In this document: positions 9,601 to 14,135 of the stretch, in pieces
Layout of the letters: each line of letters opens with the position of its first letter
How positions within the stretch are numbered: the stretch's first letter is position 1
Assembly (NCBI GenBank): GCA_902789835.1
Contig: CADAPN010000059.1
Location: 1-23,062 of the forward strand
Length of the DNA: 23,062 nt
Source: Oscillospiraceae bacterium
Lineage (GTDB): Bacteria; Bacillota_A; Clostridia; Oscillospirales; Oscillospiraceae
Direction: 5' to 3'
Made by a program: the position numbers and the translations under genes
The notes under the pieces: generated by a model
What the model saw: only the letters and a program-made list of their open reading frames with translations
The model's database searches: none
What the model was told of the DNA's origin: nothing

Positions 9601-10045
9601 GCTCTCCCGTCGGTTCTCCCGTCGGTTCTCCGGTCGGTTCTCCGGTCGGTTCTCCCGTCGGCTCTCCCGTCGGTTCTCCCGTCGACTCTCCCGTCGGTTC
9701 TCCCGTCGGTTCTCCCGTCGGTTCTCCCGTCGGCTCTCCGGTCGGTTCTCCCGTCGGTTCTCCGGTCGGTTCTCCCGTCGGCTCTCCCGTCGGTTCTCCC
9801 GTCGGCTCTCCCTCCGGCTCTCCCGTCGGCTCTCCCGTCGGCTCTCCCGTCGGTTCTCCCGTCGGCTCTCCCGTCGGCTCCTGCGCTTGCTGGATCTCTT
9901 CCGCTGGCGGCTGCGGCACATTTTCCACCGCAGGATTCTCCGTTTCCACGTCCTCTGCCAGTGCCGAATACGGCAGCATGGAAAAGCAGAGAGACACACA
10001 GAGGACCAGTGACAGTATAACCGATAAAATGTGATATCTCTTCAC
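3620..10045 (-). CDS. Multidomain cell-surface protein (internal start within the giant ORF)
   Basis: The GTG at 10045 is preceded by AGGAGG at 9 bases and starts a signal peptide (residues 1-30, ending SALA), giving 2141 residues. Domains in order: about 27 Gly-Glu-Pro-Thr repeats (56-165); a Big_2-like Ig domain (~183-259); a CUB-like domain starting at SEHPY (267-360); 14-residue Gly/Thr/Pro repeats (396-452); a second Ig-like domain (~470-557); a second CUB-like domain (SEHPY at 597, to ~691); an InlB B-repeat (693-766, with YYANGG and FKGWA); GLUG-type beta-helix repeats (~815-1083 and ~1236-1370, many GGIVG) split by a helical insertion (~1096-1215); a membrane helix (~1655-1680), a basic loop, a second helix (~1708-1731); and a C-terminal domain of about 410 residues predicted outside the cell. 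There is no LPXTG signal, so anchoring is by the helices. The likely role is adhesion or envelope function alongside the MMPL exporter. Confidence 0.8.
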   Translation of the reverse strand: MKRYHILSVILSLVLCVSLCFSMLPYSALAEDVETENPAVENVPQPPAEEIQQAQEPTGEPTGEPTGEPTGEPTGEPEGEPTGEPTGEPTGEPTGEPTGEPTGEPTGEPTGEPTGEPTGESTGEPTGEPTGEPTGEPTGEPTGEPTGEPTGEPTGEPTGEPTGEAGGTPTDLQPGAEETATWAEEITVDCESAALDALEVFQLTAQVYPETCDQSVTWTSSDPTVATVDANGLVTAVGRGATGSGTATITATASARAENGSEQQLASEHPYRDGENRFWEFSISEASSLALTFAPETALGTGDFLVLEFGDNEQYSYKSDNISELAGRTIAIPSNTFRIWLISDSDENTGWGFQVTDVAEAGEEDQLVQAQSFADPLKDINTPMQTGGNLNAANPGAAAGASLGAPADAGTTTGGTPGAPGDTGTTTGGTPGTPGDTATTTGGTLGAPGDTAAGAGASLDAEGDASSTPAPTADITLAQSQYELESLDTAVITATMTSTDTSGLSIVWETSDKTAVEIVDFEETARDDTAGTVTGTCTVKALKRTAQTPVTVKATAVRASDNTPVQNTEGTMEAAASCTITVINDAVIVTDWTKLESEHPYNRPVDKFWQYTDPTATTLTVTFDIQSDLTLPDTVIVTDGKKNPLGVFTGNLLVGNTVTVFDNTVRIYLKSSQSGNGAWGFKVSNVYASAGKPTYRVRYYANGGTKPPAEQTKQENVPLTLSLEQPTRSHYNFKGWATERTSGRVAWYPGDVYEINEDLILYAVWDRISTFNSSNRGSSNSTPYYGPTGSSTQAQSYPRTPIDLERPETNYNKEVLHIRTVEDLIAFSENCSLDTWSDHLPVVLDNDLSLSDVDFQPIPLFNGSFDGRGHSIFDVSLSDPLAPCGFFLETGMDAIVKNLTVTGVVVPGGDNNMTGGLVGLNRGCVLNCSFSGTVAGKLETGGLVGRNEVTGIVTGSRSTATVSGLSQIGGICGVNYGTLISCDSSCYVNTESVDPSLQLDDIDTSSLLNFFHSLTTETAGITTDSGGVCGYNEGFIEYCVSRESVGYSRLGYNVGGIAGRSKGYINGSRNEGAVYGRKDVGGIVGQAEPYVEVSQPTNLTGALSYRMYALHQSINDAIHDADVLSSDISGQLNGLSGFLTPIEQAFRELSITDPSSVTNLRTVIIDTVSGMAGQVQSMSASLDEGSGVLRQDLEAISNNLDALSGSALQTVDLLASSQNEDMIVDESASATADAITLGKITDCRNVGEVTGETNVGGIAGVMALENALDPDLDLTSTDALLRKRFSYRSVVSRSVNDAAVNAWYECVGGIVGKADIGYITNCAAYGSAGLEDGAYAGGIVGLSYGTVQSCVSRCRLNGTKYVGGILGNGYTATGKDDQPSQVSTSYSLVEIEGRPQFSGAISGGAEGEYQENFFVPAGFAGLNKLSVYGKAEPILFSVFNSVVTLPEESKVFTLSFVVDGETVKTVDFEYGASFGRDVFPEVESRDGAYAVWDRTDLTDLRFDTTVTAEYRRSETALGSELARENGRPAVYVIGQFQEGDSISTEVLPVEEREIDRFRTGWLQTAKEQILSIFHEPDYSICVDVKEKLKLEIPEDGLEEHTVHYMSPDGATADYRLYLKTEKGYERVRPEVFGSYYSFEAPGNEPEIALVSTVQSWWFLAYLAGFLLLLILVIRIIVALVKKLKTTTRKPKNKRAEYKLRTWIRSHRKLITILCIALAAAALIVMLLLQTGWLQSGFAGYRLLKTLTTQEADFQSEIHLQMDGEEIELSSTLQQISQDGNMIICADQYGIDLYIANGTLYLENGRAFKLVSSKIDQRNLLRLALNAVRKGHVVREKVNDIVRYSTEIDSETVEQILSLYLSEDFDAVFSGDQLHAEMDVQNGTPTQIRLTGEGRTENGTSFRFEGDFRPQPLSERPVVPQAVLDAIASGGEGREFMTGDMLRLFAAWFKNDRAETLDATITVNADCGVLSLDDSYSYFRQKVEGKDVSCVGSRLFRVYFTNEASCTSDGKVLSTAETRLLDAAQLIPLMREMFLQGNYSVTELGSGQMYTLTVEADKTGDIVEQVIPELKDLNISYEDCSLGASVRDGNLYSLELKCGGSVRIVTRDVDASADVLIRFVSPSDHVIPSAVVKTLLHADEAA

Positions 10046-12655
10046 AGTTGATCTCCTCCTTTGCTGAGCGGGGACCGCGTTCGCCAATTCCACGGACACT
10101 TCTTCGCCTGACCCATCGGGCGCTTCACCCTTCGGCGCAGCCTGCGCCGGTTCATCCGGCTTGGATGCGTCCTGTTCTCCCGGCTGCTCCTGCGCCGGTT
10201 CAGGACTCTCCGTGCCTCCGCTGCCGTCTTCCTCCAGAGGCTCCAGCTTTCCGGAGAACAGGCGCAGATCCGTATCGCCGTCGATGGTGCCGCGGAAGAA
10301 GCCGCTGACCGTTCCGTTGATGTGGCCGCTGATCCTGCCGTCTACCAGGATGGGCGCACTCGTCTTGTGCTCGCGGTTTACCTTCGGCATGGCAAAGGAG
10401 GTTTTTTCAATAATCTTCCCGCCGAGGAGCAGGATCTGCGGCAGAACAAACATGACCAGCACGATCGAGATCATTGTGCCGCGTCCGATGGCTTCTCCAA
10501 TGCCGTTGATGGTGCAGTCCGTGGTGATGATACTGATGAGAAGGCCGGAAACCGCCAGGATGGTCCCTGAGGTCAGGATGGTCGGGAAGGCAAAGTTCAT
10601 GGCCTCGATAATGGCTTCCTTCCGCTCCATGGTCTTGATGTTGTCCGAATAGCGGTTGGCAATCACAATGGCGTAGTCGATGTTTGCACCCATCTGAATA
10701 GAGCTGACCACCAGCTGCGTCATGAAAAACACGTCTTCATGCACCAGGGTTGGATAGCCGAAGTTCATCCAGATAGCGCCCTGGATGACCGCAATCAGCA
10801 GAACCGGCATGCCGGCGGAGTTAAAGGTAAAGAGAAGAACAACAAGAACAATCAGGATTGATACCACGCTGACTACGATATTATCAATCTCAAAGGATTT
10901 CTTGAATTCATACTGGTTGGTGGAATTGCCCACCACATAGACATCGCCCTTCGGGTAATGCCGCTGGGCAACCTGACGGATGGTATCCGTGAACTGGAAG
11001 GTTTCATCCCCGGATTCCGGCAGCGTCAGATACACCAGCATCCGGTCATAGTTCTCTCCCTCCAGCTGCCGTTTTCCCACAAGCATCTGGGTTCTGGCAT
11101 CGGCAAGCGTATCGGCCTGTTCCCCTTCGAGGTTGATATATCCCTCGTCAACCTTGTCGCCGACATAAAGAAGCACGTCGATCAGCGGAATGCGGTACTT
11201 GGAAATTCCGCTGACCAGTTTGTCATAGCTCCCGTCCTGGATGGCGTATACCGAGTAGAGCAGCTCCGCCGTCTCATAGTCCAGCTTCAGCAGATCTGCA
11301 AATTCGCGCGGGGAGAGCTTGTCGGCCAGCTTGTACCCGCCCATGGCGTCGATCCCCGCGATGGCCGTCACGGAGTCCACCTGCTGGAAATCCAGCAGCT
11401 CATCCACAAGACTCTTCTCCTCGCTGTAGTCCCGGCCGGGAACCACCACCGCCAGCATGGTGCGGGAGGAGAAGGTGTTGCTGATCAATTCCTGCGCGAT
11501 CTGGTTCTCGTTCTGCCGCGGCGTGGTCAGGGTGTCATAACCGTAGACATAGGGGCAGCGGTTGGACAGCGAGAACGCCGCAACCACCAGCACAACGAAA
11601 ACCGGGGGGATCACGAAGCGTGTCGCCCAGGCAAAACGTCCCACAAACGGGATCTTCGGCACAAAGGTCTTGTGCTTGGTCTTGTCCATAAGGTTGCCAA
11701 AGATCATCAAGAAGCCCGGCATCACCAGGAAAACGGAGAGCAGGGAGAACAGGATGGCCTTGATCAGGCAGATGGCCATATCCGGGCCCAGTTTGAACTG
11801 CATGAACATCATGGCGATCAGGCCGCCGACGGTGGTCAGGCTGCTTGCCCCGATCTCCGGGATCGCCTTTGACAAGGAAATGATGACGGCCTCCCGCCGC
11901 TCATGCGTCTCATGCTCTTCCTTGAAGCGGTTGCTGTAGATAACCGCATAGTCCAGGGCAAGGGCCAGCTGCAGAATCGTTGTCACCGAGTCCGAGACGA
12001 AGGAGATCTTCCCCAGCAGGAAGTTGCAGCCCATGTTCAGGATCGCCGCGACAACGAAGGTCAGGCCGACCACCGCCACATCGGCATAGGTATCGGTCGT
12101 AAAGGCCAGGACGCCCACCACAATCACCGCGACAAAGGCCGTGATCATGTTGACTTCTTTCTTGATGGTCTCGGCCATGGTGTCGATCACCGTGGTGGAA
12201 ACAAAGGTGTCGTAGTCCGAGAGCATCTCCTGGATCGTGTTCAGGGACTCTACACAGCGCTCGTCCGTCTGCTCATAATCGAACGTCACCGAGAACAGCG
12301 CCGAAGCCTGGTTATAGTGTTCGGTGGTATTGTCGAAGTCCACCATCTGGACGCCTTCCACCTGCTTGATCTCTTCAAACAGCGCTTCCGCTTCTTCATA
12401 GGAGATGTTCCCCACCATGAAGCTGGCCGTCCCGTAGGTGATGAACTCCCGTTCCATCACATCCAGACCGATCTTGGTCGAGGAGTCCGCCGGCAGATAG
12501 GCTGTCAGATCATTCTCCACGTTGACCCAGTTTACGGCCACCGCCGAGAAAATAATTCCGATAATCACAATCAGGAAAATCAGACTGCGCTTGTCGACAA
12601 TGAAGGTTGCAAGCTTCAGCATAAAGCTGTTCTGTTTTTCAGGTTTCTGCTCCAT
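3620..12655 (-). CDS. Giant 3011-residue ORF: MMPL-family transporter continuous with a cell-surface protein
   Basis: Residues 1 to about 745 form an MMPL/RND-type (HAE3-like) proton-driven exporter with two repeats of one helix, a large extracytoplasmic domain and five helices. Both transmembrane Asp-Tyr pairs expected for proton relay are present: LDYAVIYSNR (D235, Y236) and IDYAVIVANR (D660, Y661). A tail of about 125 residues follows, starting with a Gly-rich alternating stretch (DGRISGHINGTVSGFF) and continuing Glu/Pro-rich. Instead of stopping, the frame runs at residue 871 into a second protein with its own ribosome binding site and signal peptide (separate entry, 3620-10045). MMPL carriers normally end near 700-1000 residues. 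As a fusion the topology still works: the tail is cytoplasmic, RRRSTVKR is positive, and the signal peptide would act as helix 13. A lost stop through an indel is equally possible. The ATG at 12655 has only a weak upstream site. Confidence 0.85.
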   Translation of the reverse strand: MEQKPEKQNSFMLKLATFIVDKRSLIFLIVIIGIIFSAVAVNWVNVENDLTAYLPADSSTKIGLDVMEREFITYGTASFMVGNISYEEAEALFEEIKQVEGVQMVDFDNTTEHYNQASALFSVTFDYEQTDERCVESLNTIQEMLSDYDTFVSTTVIDTMAETIKKEVNMITAFVAVIVVGVLAFTTDTYADVAVVGLTFVVAAILNMGCNFLLGKISFVSDSVTTILQLALALDYAVIYSNRFKEEHETHERREAVIISLSKAIPEIGASSLTTVGGLIAMMFMQFKLGPDMAICLIKAILFSLLSVFLVMPGFLMIFGNLMDKTKHKTFVPKIPFVGRFAWATRFVIPPVFVVLVVAAFSLSNRCPYVYGYDTLTTPRQNENQIAQELISNTFSSRTMLAVVVPGRDYSEEKSLVDELLDFQQVDSVTAIAGIDAMGGYKLADKLSPREFADLLKLDYETAELLYSVYAIQDGSYDKLVSGISKYRIPLIDVLLYVGDKVDEGYINLEGEQADTLADARTQMLVGKRQLEGENYDRMLVYLTLPESGDETFQFTDTIRQVAQRHYPKGDVYVVGNSTNQYEFKKSFEIDNIVVSVVSILIVLVVLLFTFNSAGMPVLLIAVIQGAIWMNFGYPTLVHEDVFFMTQLVVSSIQMGANIDYAIVIANRYSDNIKTMERKEAIIEAMNFAFPTILTSGTILAVSGLLISIITTDCTINGIGEAIGRGTMISIVLVMFVLPQILLLGGKIIEKTSFAMPKVNREHKTSAPILVDGRISGHINGTVSGFFRGTIDGDTDLRLFSGKLEPLEEDGSGGTESPEPAQEQPGEQDASKPDEPAQAAPKGEAPDGSGEEVSVELANAVPAQQRRRSTVKRYHILSVILSLVLCVSLCFSMLPYSALAEDVETENPAVENVPQPPAEEIQQAQEPTGEPTGEPTGEPTGEPTGEPEGEPTGEPTGEPTGEPTGEPTGEPTGEPTGEPTGEPTGEPTGESTGEPTGEPTGEPTGEPTGEPTGEPTGEPTGEPTGEPTGEPTGEAGGTPTDLQPGAEETATWAEEITVDCESAALDALEVFQLTAQVYPETCDQSVTWTSSDPTVATVDANGLVTAVGRGATGSGTATITATASARAENGSEQQLASEHPYRDGENRFWEFSISEASSLALTFAPETALGTGDFLVLEFGDNEQYSYKSDNISELAGRTIAIPSNTFRIWLISDSDENTGWGFQVTDVAEAGEEDQLVQAQSFADPLKDINTPMQTGGNLNAANPGAAAGASLGAPADAGTTTGGTPGAPGDTGTTTGGTPGTPGDTATTTGGTLGAPGDTAAGAGASLDAEGDASSTPAPTADITLAQSQYELESLDTAVITATMTSTDTSGLSIVWETSDKTAVEIVDFEETARDDTAGTVTGTCTVKALKRTAQTPVTVKATAVRASDNTPVQNTEGTMEAAASCTITVINDAVIVTDWTKLESEHPYNRPVDKFWQYTDPTATTLTVTFDIQSDLTLPDTVIVTDGKKNPLGVFTGNLLVGNTVTVFDNTVRIYLKSSQSGNGAWGFKVSNVYASAGKPTYRVRYYANGGTKPPAEQTKQENVPLTLSLEQPTRSHYNFKGWATERTSGRVAWYPGDVYEINEDLILYAVWDRISTFNSSNRGSSNSTPYYGPTGSSTQAQSYPRTPIDLERPETNYNKEVLHIRTVEDLIAFSENCSLDTWSDHLPVVLDNDLSLSDVDFQPIPLFNGSFDGRGHSIFDVSLSDPLAPCGFFLETGMDAIVKNLTVTGVVVPGGDNNMTGGLVGLNRGCVLNCSFSGTVAGKLETGGLVGRNEVTGIVTGSRSTATVSGLSQIGGICGVNYGTLISCDSSCYVNTESVDPSLQLDDIDTSSLLNFFHSLTTETAGITTDSGGVCGYNEGFIEYCVSRESVGYSRLGYNVGGIAGRSKGYINGSRNEGAVYGRKDVGGIVGQAEPYVEVSQPTNLTGALSYRMYALHQSINDAIHDADVLSSDISGQLNGLSGFLTPIEQAFRELSITDPSSVTNLRTVIIDTVSGMAGQVQSMSASLDEGSGVLRQDLEAISNNLDALSGSALQTVDLLASSQNEDMIVDESASATADAITLGKITDCRNVGEVTGETNVGGIAGVMALENALDPDLDLTSTDALLRKRFSYRSVVSRSVNDAAVNAWYECVGGIVGKADIGYITNCAAYGSAGLEDGAYAGGIVGLSYGTVQSCVSRCRLNGTKYVGGILGNGYTATGKDDQPSQVSTSYSLVEIEGRPQFSGAISGGAEGEYQENFFVPAGFAGLNKLSVYGKAEPILFSVFNSVVTLPEESKVFTLSFVVDGETVKTVDFEYGASFGRDVFPEVESRDGAYAVWDRTDLTDLRFDTTVTAEYRRSETALGSELARENGRPAVYVIGQFQEGDSISTEVLPVEEREIDRFRTGWLQTAKEQILSIFHEPDYSICVDVKEKLKLEIPEDGLEEHTVHYMSPDGATADYRLYLKTEKGYERVRPEVFGSYYSFEAPGNEPEIALVSTVQSWWFLAYLAGFLLLLILVIRIIVALVKKLKTTTRKPKNKRAEYKLRTWIRSHRKLITILCIALAAAALIVMLLLQTGWLQSGFAGYRLLKTLTTQEADFQSEIHLQMDGEEIELSSTLQQISQDGNMIICADQYGIDLYIANGTLYLENGRAFKLVSSKIDQRNLLRLALNAVRKGHVVREKVNDIVRYSTEIDSETVEQILSLYLSEDFDAVFSGDQLHAEMDVQNGTPTQIRLTGEGRTENGTSFRFEGDFRPQPLSERPVVPQAVLDAIASGGEGREFMTGDMLRLFAAWFKNDRAETLDATITVNADCGVLSLDDSYSYFRQKVEGKDVSCVGSRLFRVYFTNEASCTSDGKVLSTAETRLLDAAQLIPLMREMFLQGNYSVTELGSGQMYTLTVEADKTGDIVEQVIPELKDLNISYEDCSLGASVRDGNLYSLELKCGGSVRIVTRDVDASADVLIRFVSPSDHVIPSAVVKTLLHADEAA
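8691..8858 (-). repeat. Four 42-bp tandem repeats in the surface-protein gene
   Basis: Four consecutive 42-bp units (8691, 8733, 8775, 8817) encode 14-residue units like GDTATTTGGTPGTP. The middle ones are nearly identical and the outer ones are diverged. They form a Thr/Gly/Pro-rich linker between the first CUB-like and second Ig-like domains. Confidence 0.85.
9551..9881 (-). repeat. 12-bp tandem repeat array (about 27 units) encoding Gly-Glu-Pro-Thr
   Basis: A 12-bp unit (plus strand GGTTCTCCCGTC, with GGC and CCGG variants) repeats about 27 times without a length change, encoding GEPT with single GEPE, GEST and GEA variants. Differences between units are almost all at third codon positions, as expected for a selected protein repeat. 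It is an extended acidic, proline-rich stalk just after the signal peptide and is prone to slippage-driven length change. Confidence 0.95.
10051..10062 (-). promoter_or_regulatory. Internal ribosome binding site inside the giant ORF
   Basis: AAAGGAGGAGAT on the minus strand, with AGGAGG 9 bases before the GTG at 10045, is an ideal Shine-Dalgarno element. It is the main evidence that the surface protein is, or was, translated from its own start. Directly overlapping the start is GTGA, the usual four-base stop/start overlap of coupled genes, but the upstream frame does not use that TGA. Confidence 0.8.
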
Positions 12656-12736
12656 AATCCGCCAATCCCTCGATATTCGATATCCGCTCTCCCGCGGGTC
12701 ATTATCACTTTATCTCGCCTCCGGCGATACAGAATT

Positions 12737-12765
12737 ATGTTACCACCGGCAACAGTAAAGTACAA
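12737..12765 (-). promoter_or_regulatory. Candidate promoter of the MMPL/surface-protein ORF (proximal)
   Basis: On the minus strand TTGTAC (12760-12765), 17 bases, TAACAT (12737-12742); the start site would be about 75 bases before the ATG. GTACTTGTAC overlaps the -35 box and may be an operator. The -10 match is only moderate. Confidence 0.35.
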
Positions 12766-12866
12766 GTACATTTTTTGAACATTTTCACCGGATTGCCCGT
12801 CTGTTTCTTCGCTTTCGGTTTCGTTTTTGTAACAATTCGGCAACATTGCTTTTTCGCCCGGATCCT

Positions 12867-12896
12867 ATGATATCATTCTTATGTAAACAAATGCAA
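12867..12896 (-). promoter_or_regulatory. Candidate promoter of the MMPL/surface-protein ORF (distal)
   Basis: On the minus strand TTGCAT (12891-12896), 18 bases, TATCAT (12867-12872), just after the terminator of the preceding gene. It would give a leader of about 205 bases. I see no recognisable riboswitch in that leader. Confidence 0.35.
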
Positions 12897-12903
12897 AACG
12901 GAT

Positions 12904-12935
12904 AAAAAACTGCGGGACCGCCTGTGATCCCGCAG
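12904..12935 (-). terminator. Terminator of the E2-like acyltransferase gene
   Basis: On the minus strand CTGCGGGA pairs with TCCCGCAG (one inner mismatch) and is followed by TTTTTT. It lies about 75 bases past the stop codon at 13009. The rest of 12656-13008 holds this terminator, the promoter candidates above and no convincing gene. Confidence 0.85.
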
Positions 12936-13008
12936 CTCTTGTTCTGTCTTCCCTTTTCCCGCAAAGCCCTTTTCTCTCCTTCGGGCTCAGATGCAGCTCC
13001 CGCCGCAG

Positions 13009-13899
13009 TCAGCCCTGGGCGGCTTTCGGTTCATGGTATTCATAATCCCCGTCAAAGCGTACCTTCTCGGGCGGCTCTGTCAGCAGCTCCGGATGGTCCA
13101 GGTAGCGCTTCATGTCTGCAAAGAAGCGGCCGTAGTGAGCGCCGGAGCAGACGCGTTCATCGGCGGTAATGCCGATGGGCAGCCAGCGCTTCATCCGCGT
13201 CTCGCCGTTTTCGACCACCGCCACCTTTTCCGGAATGCCCATGCCGAAGAACAGGCCCACGTTTCCCCAGTTATAGAGGTGGTGATTCACATCGTGAAGA
13301 CCGATGGAAGCGGTATTGGTGACATACATGCCGACGTAAAAGGGCAGCTCTTCCATCAGGATGCCGGGGGCAAGCCCATAACGGTCCAGAAGCCGGACCA
13401 GACCCACAATCACGGTCGCCAGCCCCGGTACCGCAAACAGGAAACTCAGCAGCTTATCAACAAAGCTCGGCGGTGCGTCGCCGCGATTGGCCGCCACGGC
13501 GGCTTCCATGCGGTCCCGCACGTCATAGAGTGTGTCGCTCAGGTCAAACTTGATCTTCACCACGGCTTCGCCGTCATCGGCATTGGAAGGATTCTTGAGG
13601 ATTGTGAAGGCCGCCGAGCAGTTGTTCCTTGCAAACAGCTGCTTGTTCATGATAAACCGGTTGACCTCGGGATTGCGGCTGATGGCGCGCACATAGGCGG
13701 CCACAATGATCTGCATATAGGAGATCTTCTCGTTCTTTTCCGCTTTCTCTTTTCGGATGAACCGCGACATGGCCTCCAGGTCCGCCCGGTGTTTCAGGAA
13801 AACCTGCGCATCGCATCGCATCGGCATCACGTAGGGTGTGATTTTCATTACCGGATCGATCCCGTCAATCCGTCTTCCGTCCGGTCTTCTCCCGAACAT
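13009..13899 (-). CDS. Stand-alone 2-oxoacid dehydrogenase E2 / CAT-fold acyltransferase domain protein
   Basis: A 296-residue protein resembling the catalytic domain of 2-oxoacid dehydrogenase E2 subunits (chloramphenicol acetyltransferase fold), without lipoyl or peripheral-subunit-binding domains. The first recognisable segments are ITPYVMPMRCDAQVFLKHRA and YMQIIVAAYVRAISRNPEVN, then NRFIMNKQLFARN, NTASIGLHDVNHHLYNWGNV, and the C-terminal active-site region at ITADERVCSGAHYGRFFADM. In true E2 enzymes that last motif reads D-H-R-x-x-D-G. Here E248 replaces the catalytic His and S252 the Asp, so transacylase activity by the usual mechanism is doubtful. Clostridial stand-alone homologues, as I recall them, often read DER there. 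The start is supported by AGGGAGAAGG just upstream. It appears monocistronic, with its own promoter and terminator. The substrate is unknown. Confidence 0.8.
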   Translation of the reverse strand: MFGRRPDGRRIDGIDPVMKITPYVMPMRCDAQVFLKHRADLEAMSRFIRKEKAEKNEKISYMQIIVAAYVRAISRNPEVNRFIMNKQLFARNNCSAAFTILKNPSNADDGEAVVKIKFDLSDTLYDVRDRMEAAVAANRGDAPPSFVDKLLSFLFAVPGLATVIVGLVRLLDRYGLAPGILMEELPFYVGMYVTNTASIGLHDVNHHLYNWGNVGLFFGMGIPEKVAVVENGETRMKRWLPIGITADERVCSGAHYGRFFADMKRYLDHPELLTEPPEKVRFDGDYEYHEPKAAQG

Positions 13900-13942
13900 C
13901 GGCCTTCTCCCTCTTTCGTTTCAAGATTTTTAAGTATTAAGT

Positions 13943-13971
13943 ATTATAATGGAAAAGACCGGTTTTGGGAA
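13943..13971 (-). promoter_or_regulatory. Candidate promoter of the E2-like gene
   Basis: A perfect TATAAT on the minus strand (13943-13948) lies about 45 bases before the start codon. The -35 position, TTCCCA (13966-13971), is a poor match, so an activator may be needed. Confidence 0.45.
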
Positions 13972-14079
13972 GCCCCTTCTGTAAGGATATTTCCTGATTT
14001 GTGTTAAGAATGCTTACCGGAAGGGTTCACCGGGCGGTGCTTATCCCCCCGCCTTCGGTGTCGGGATATCCCTCAAGAT

Positions 14080-14109
14080 AAAAATTCCCAGCCGCAGAGC
14101 GGCTGGGGA
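14080..14109 (-). terminator. Terminator of ftsH
   Basis: On the minus strand CCCAGCCG pairs with CGGCTGGG around a 5-base loop, followed by AATTTTTAT. It lies 27 bases beyond the ftsH stop. Confidence 0.85.
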
Positions 14110-14135
14110 TCATGAAAACTATCTTTTTTATGCGT

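Noticed and set aside
9551..9881. CRISPR-like regular repeat
   Set aside because: Units are 12 bp with no spacers and encode a protein repeat.
9239..10034. Several plus- and minus-strand ORFs across the 12-bp repeat (such as a GSPV repeat protein)
   Set aside because: A 12-bp repeat without stops opens all six frames; only the minus frame with the signal peptide and flanking domains is supported.
12616..12846. 76-codon minus-strand ORF over the MMPL start
   Set aside because: It overlaps the promoter region and MMPL start in another frame, with no ribosome binding site or recognisable features.
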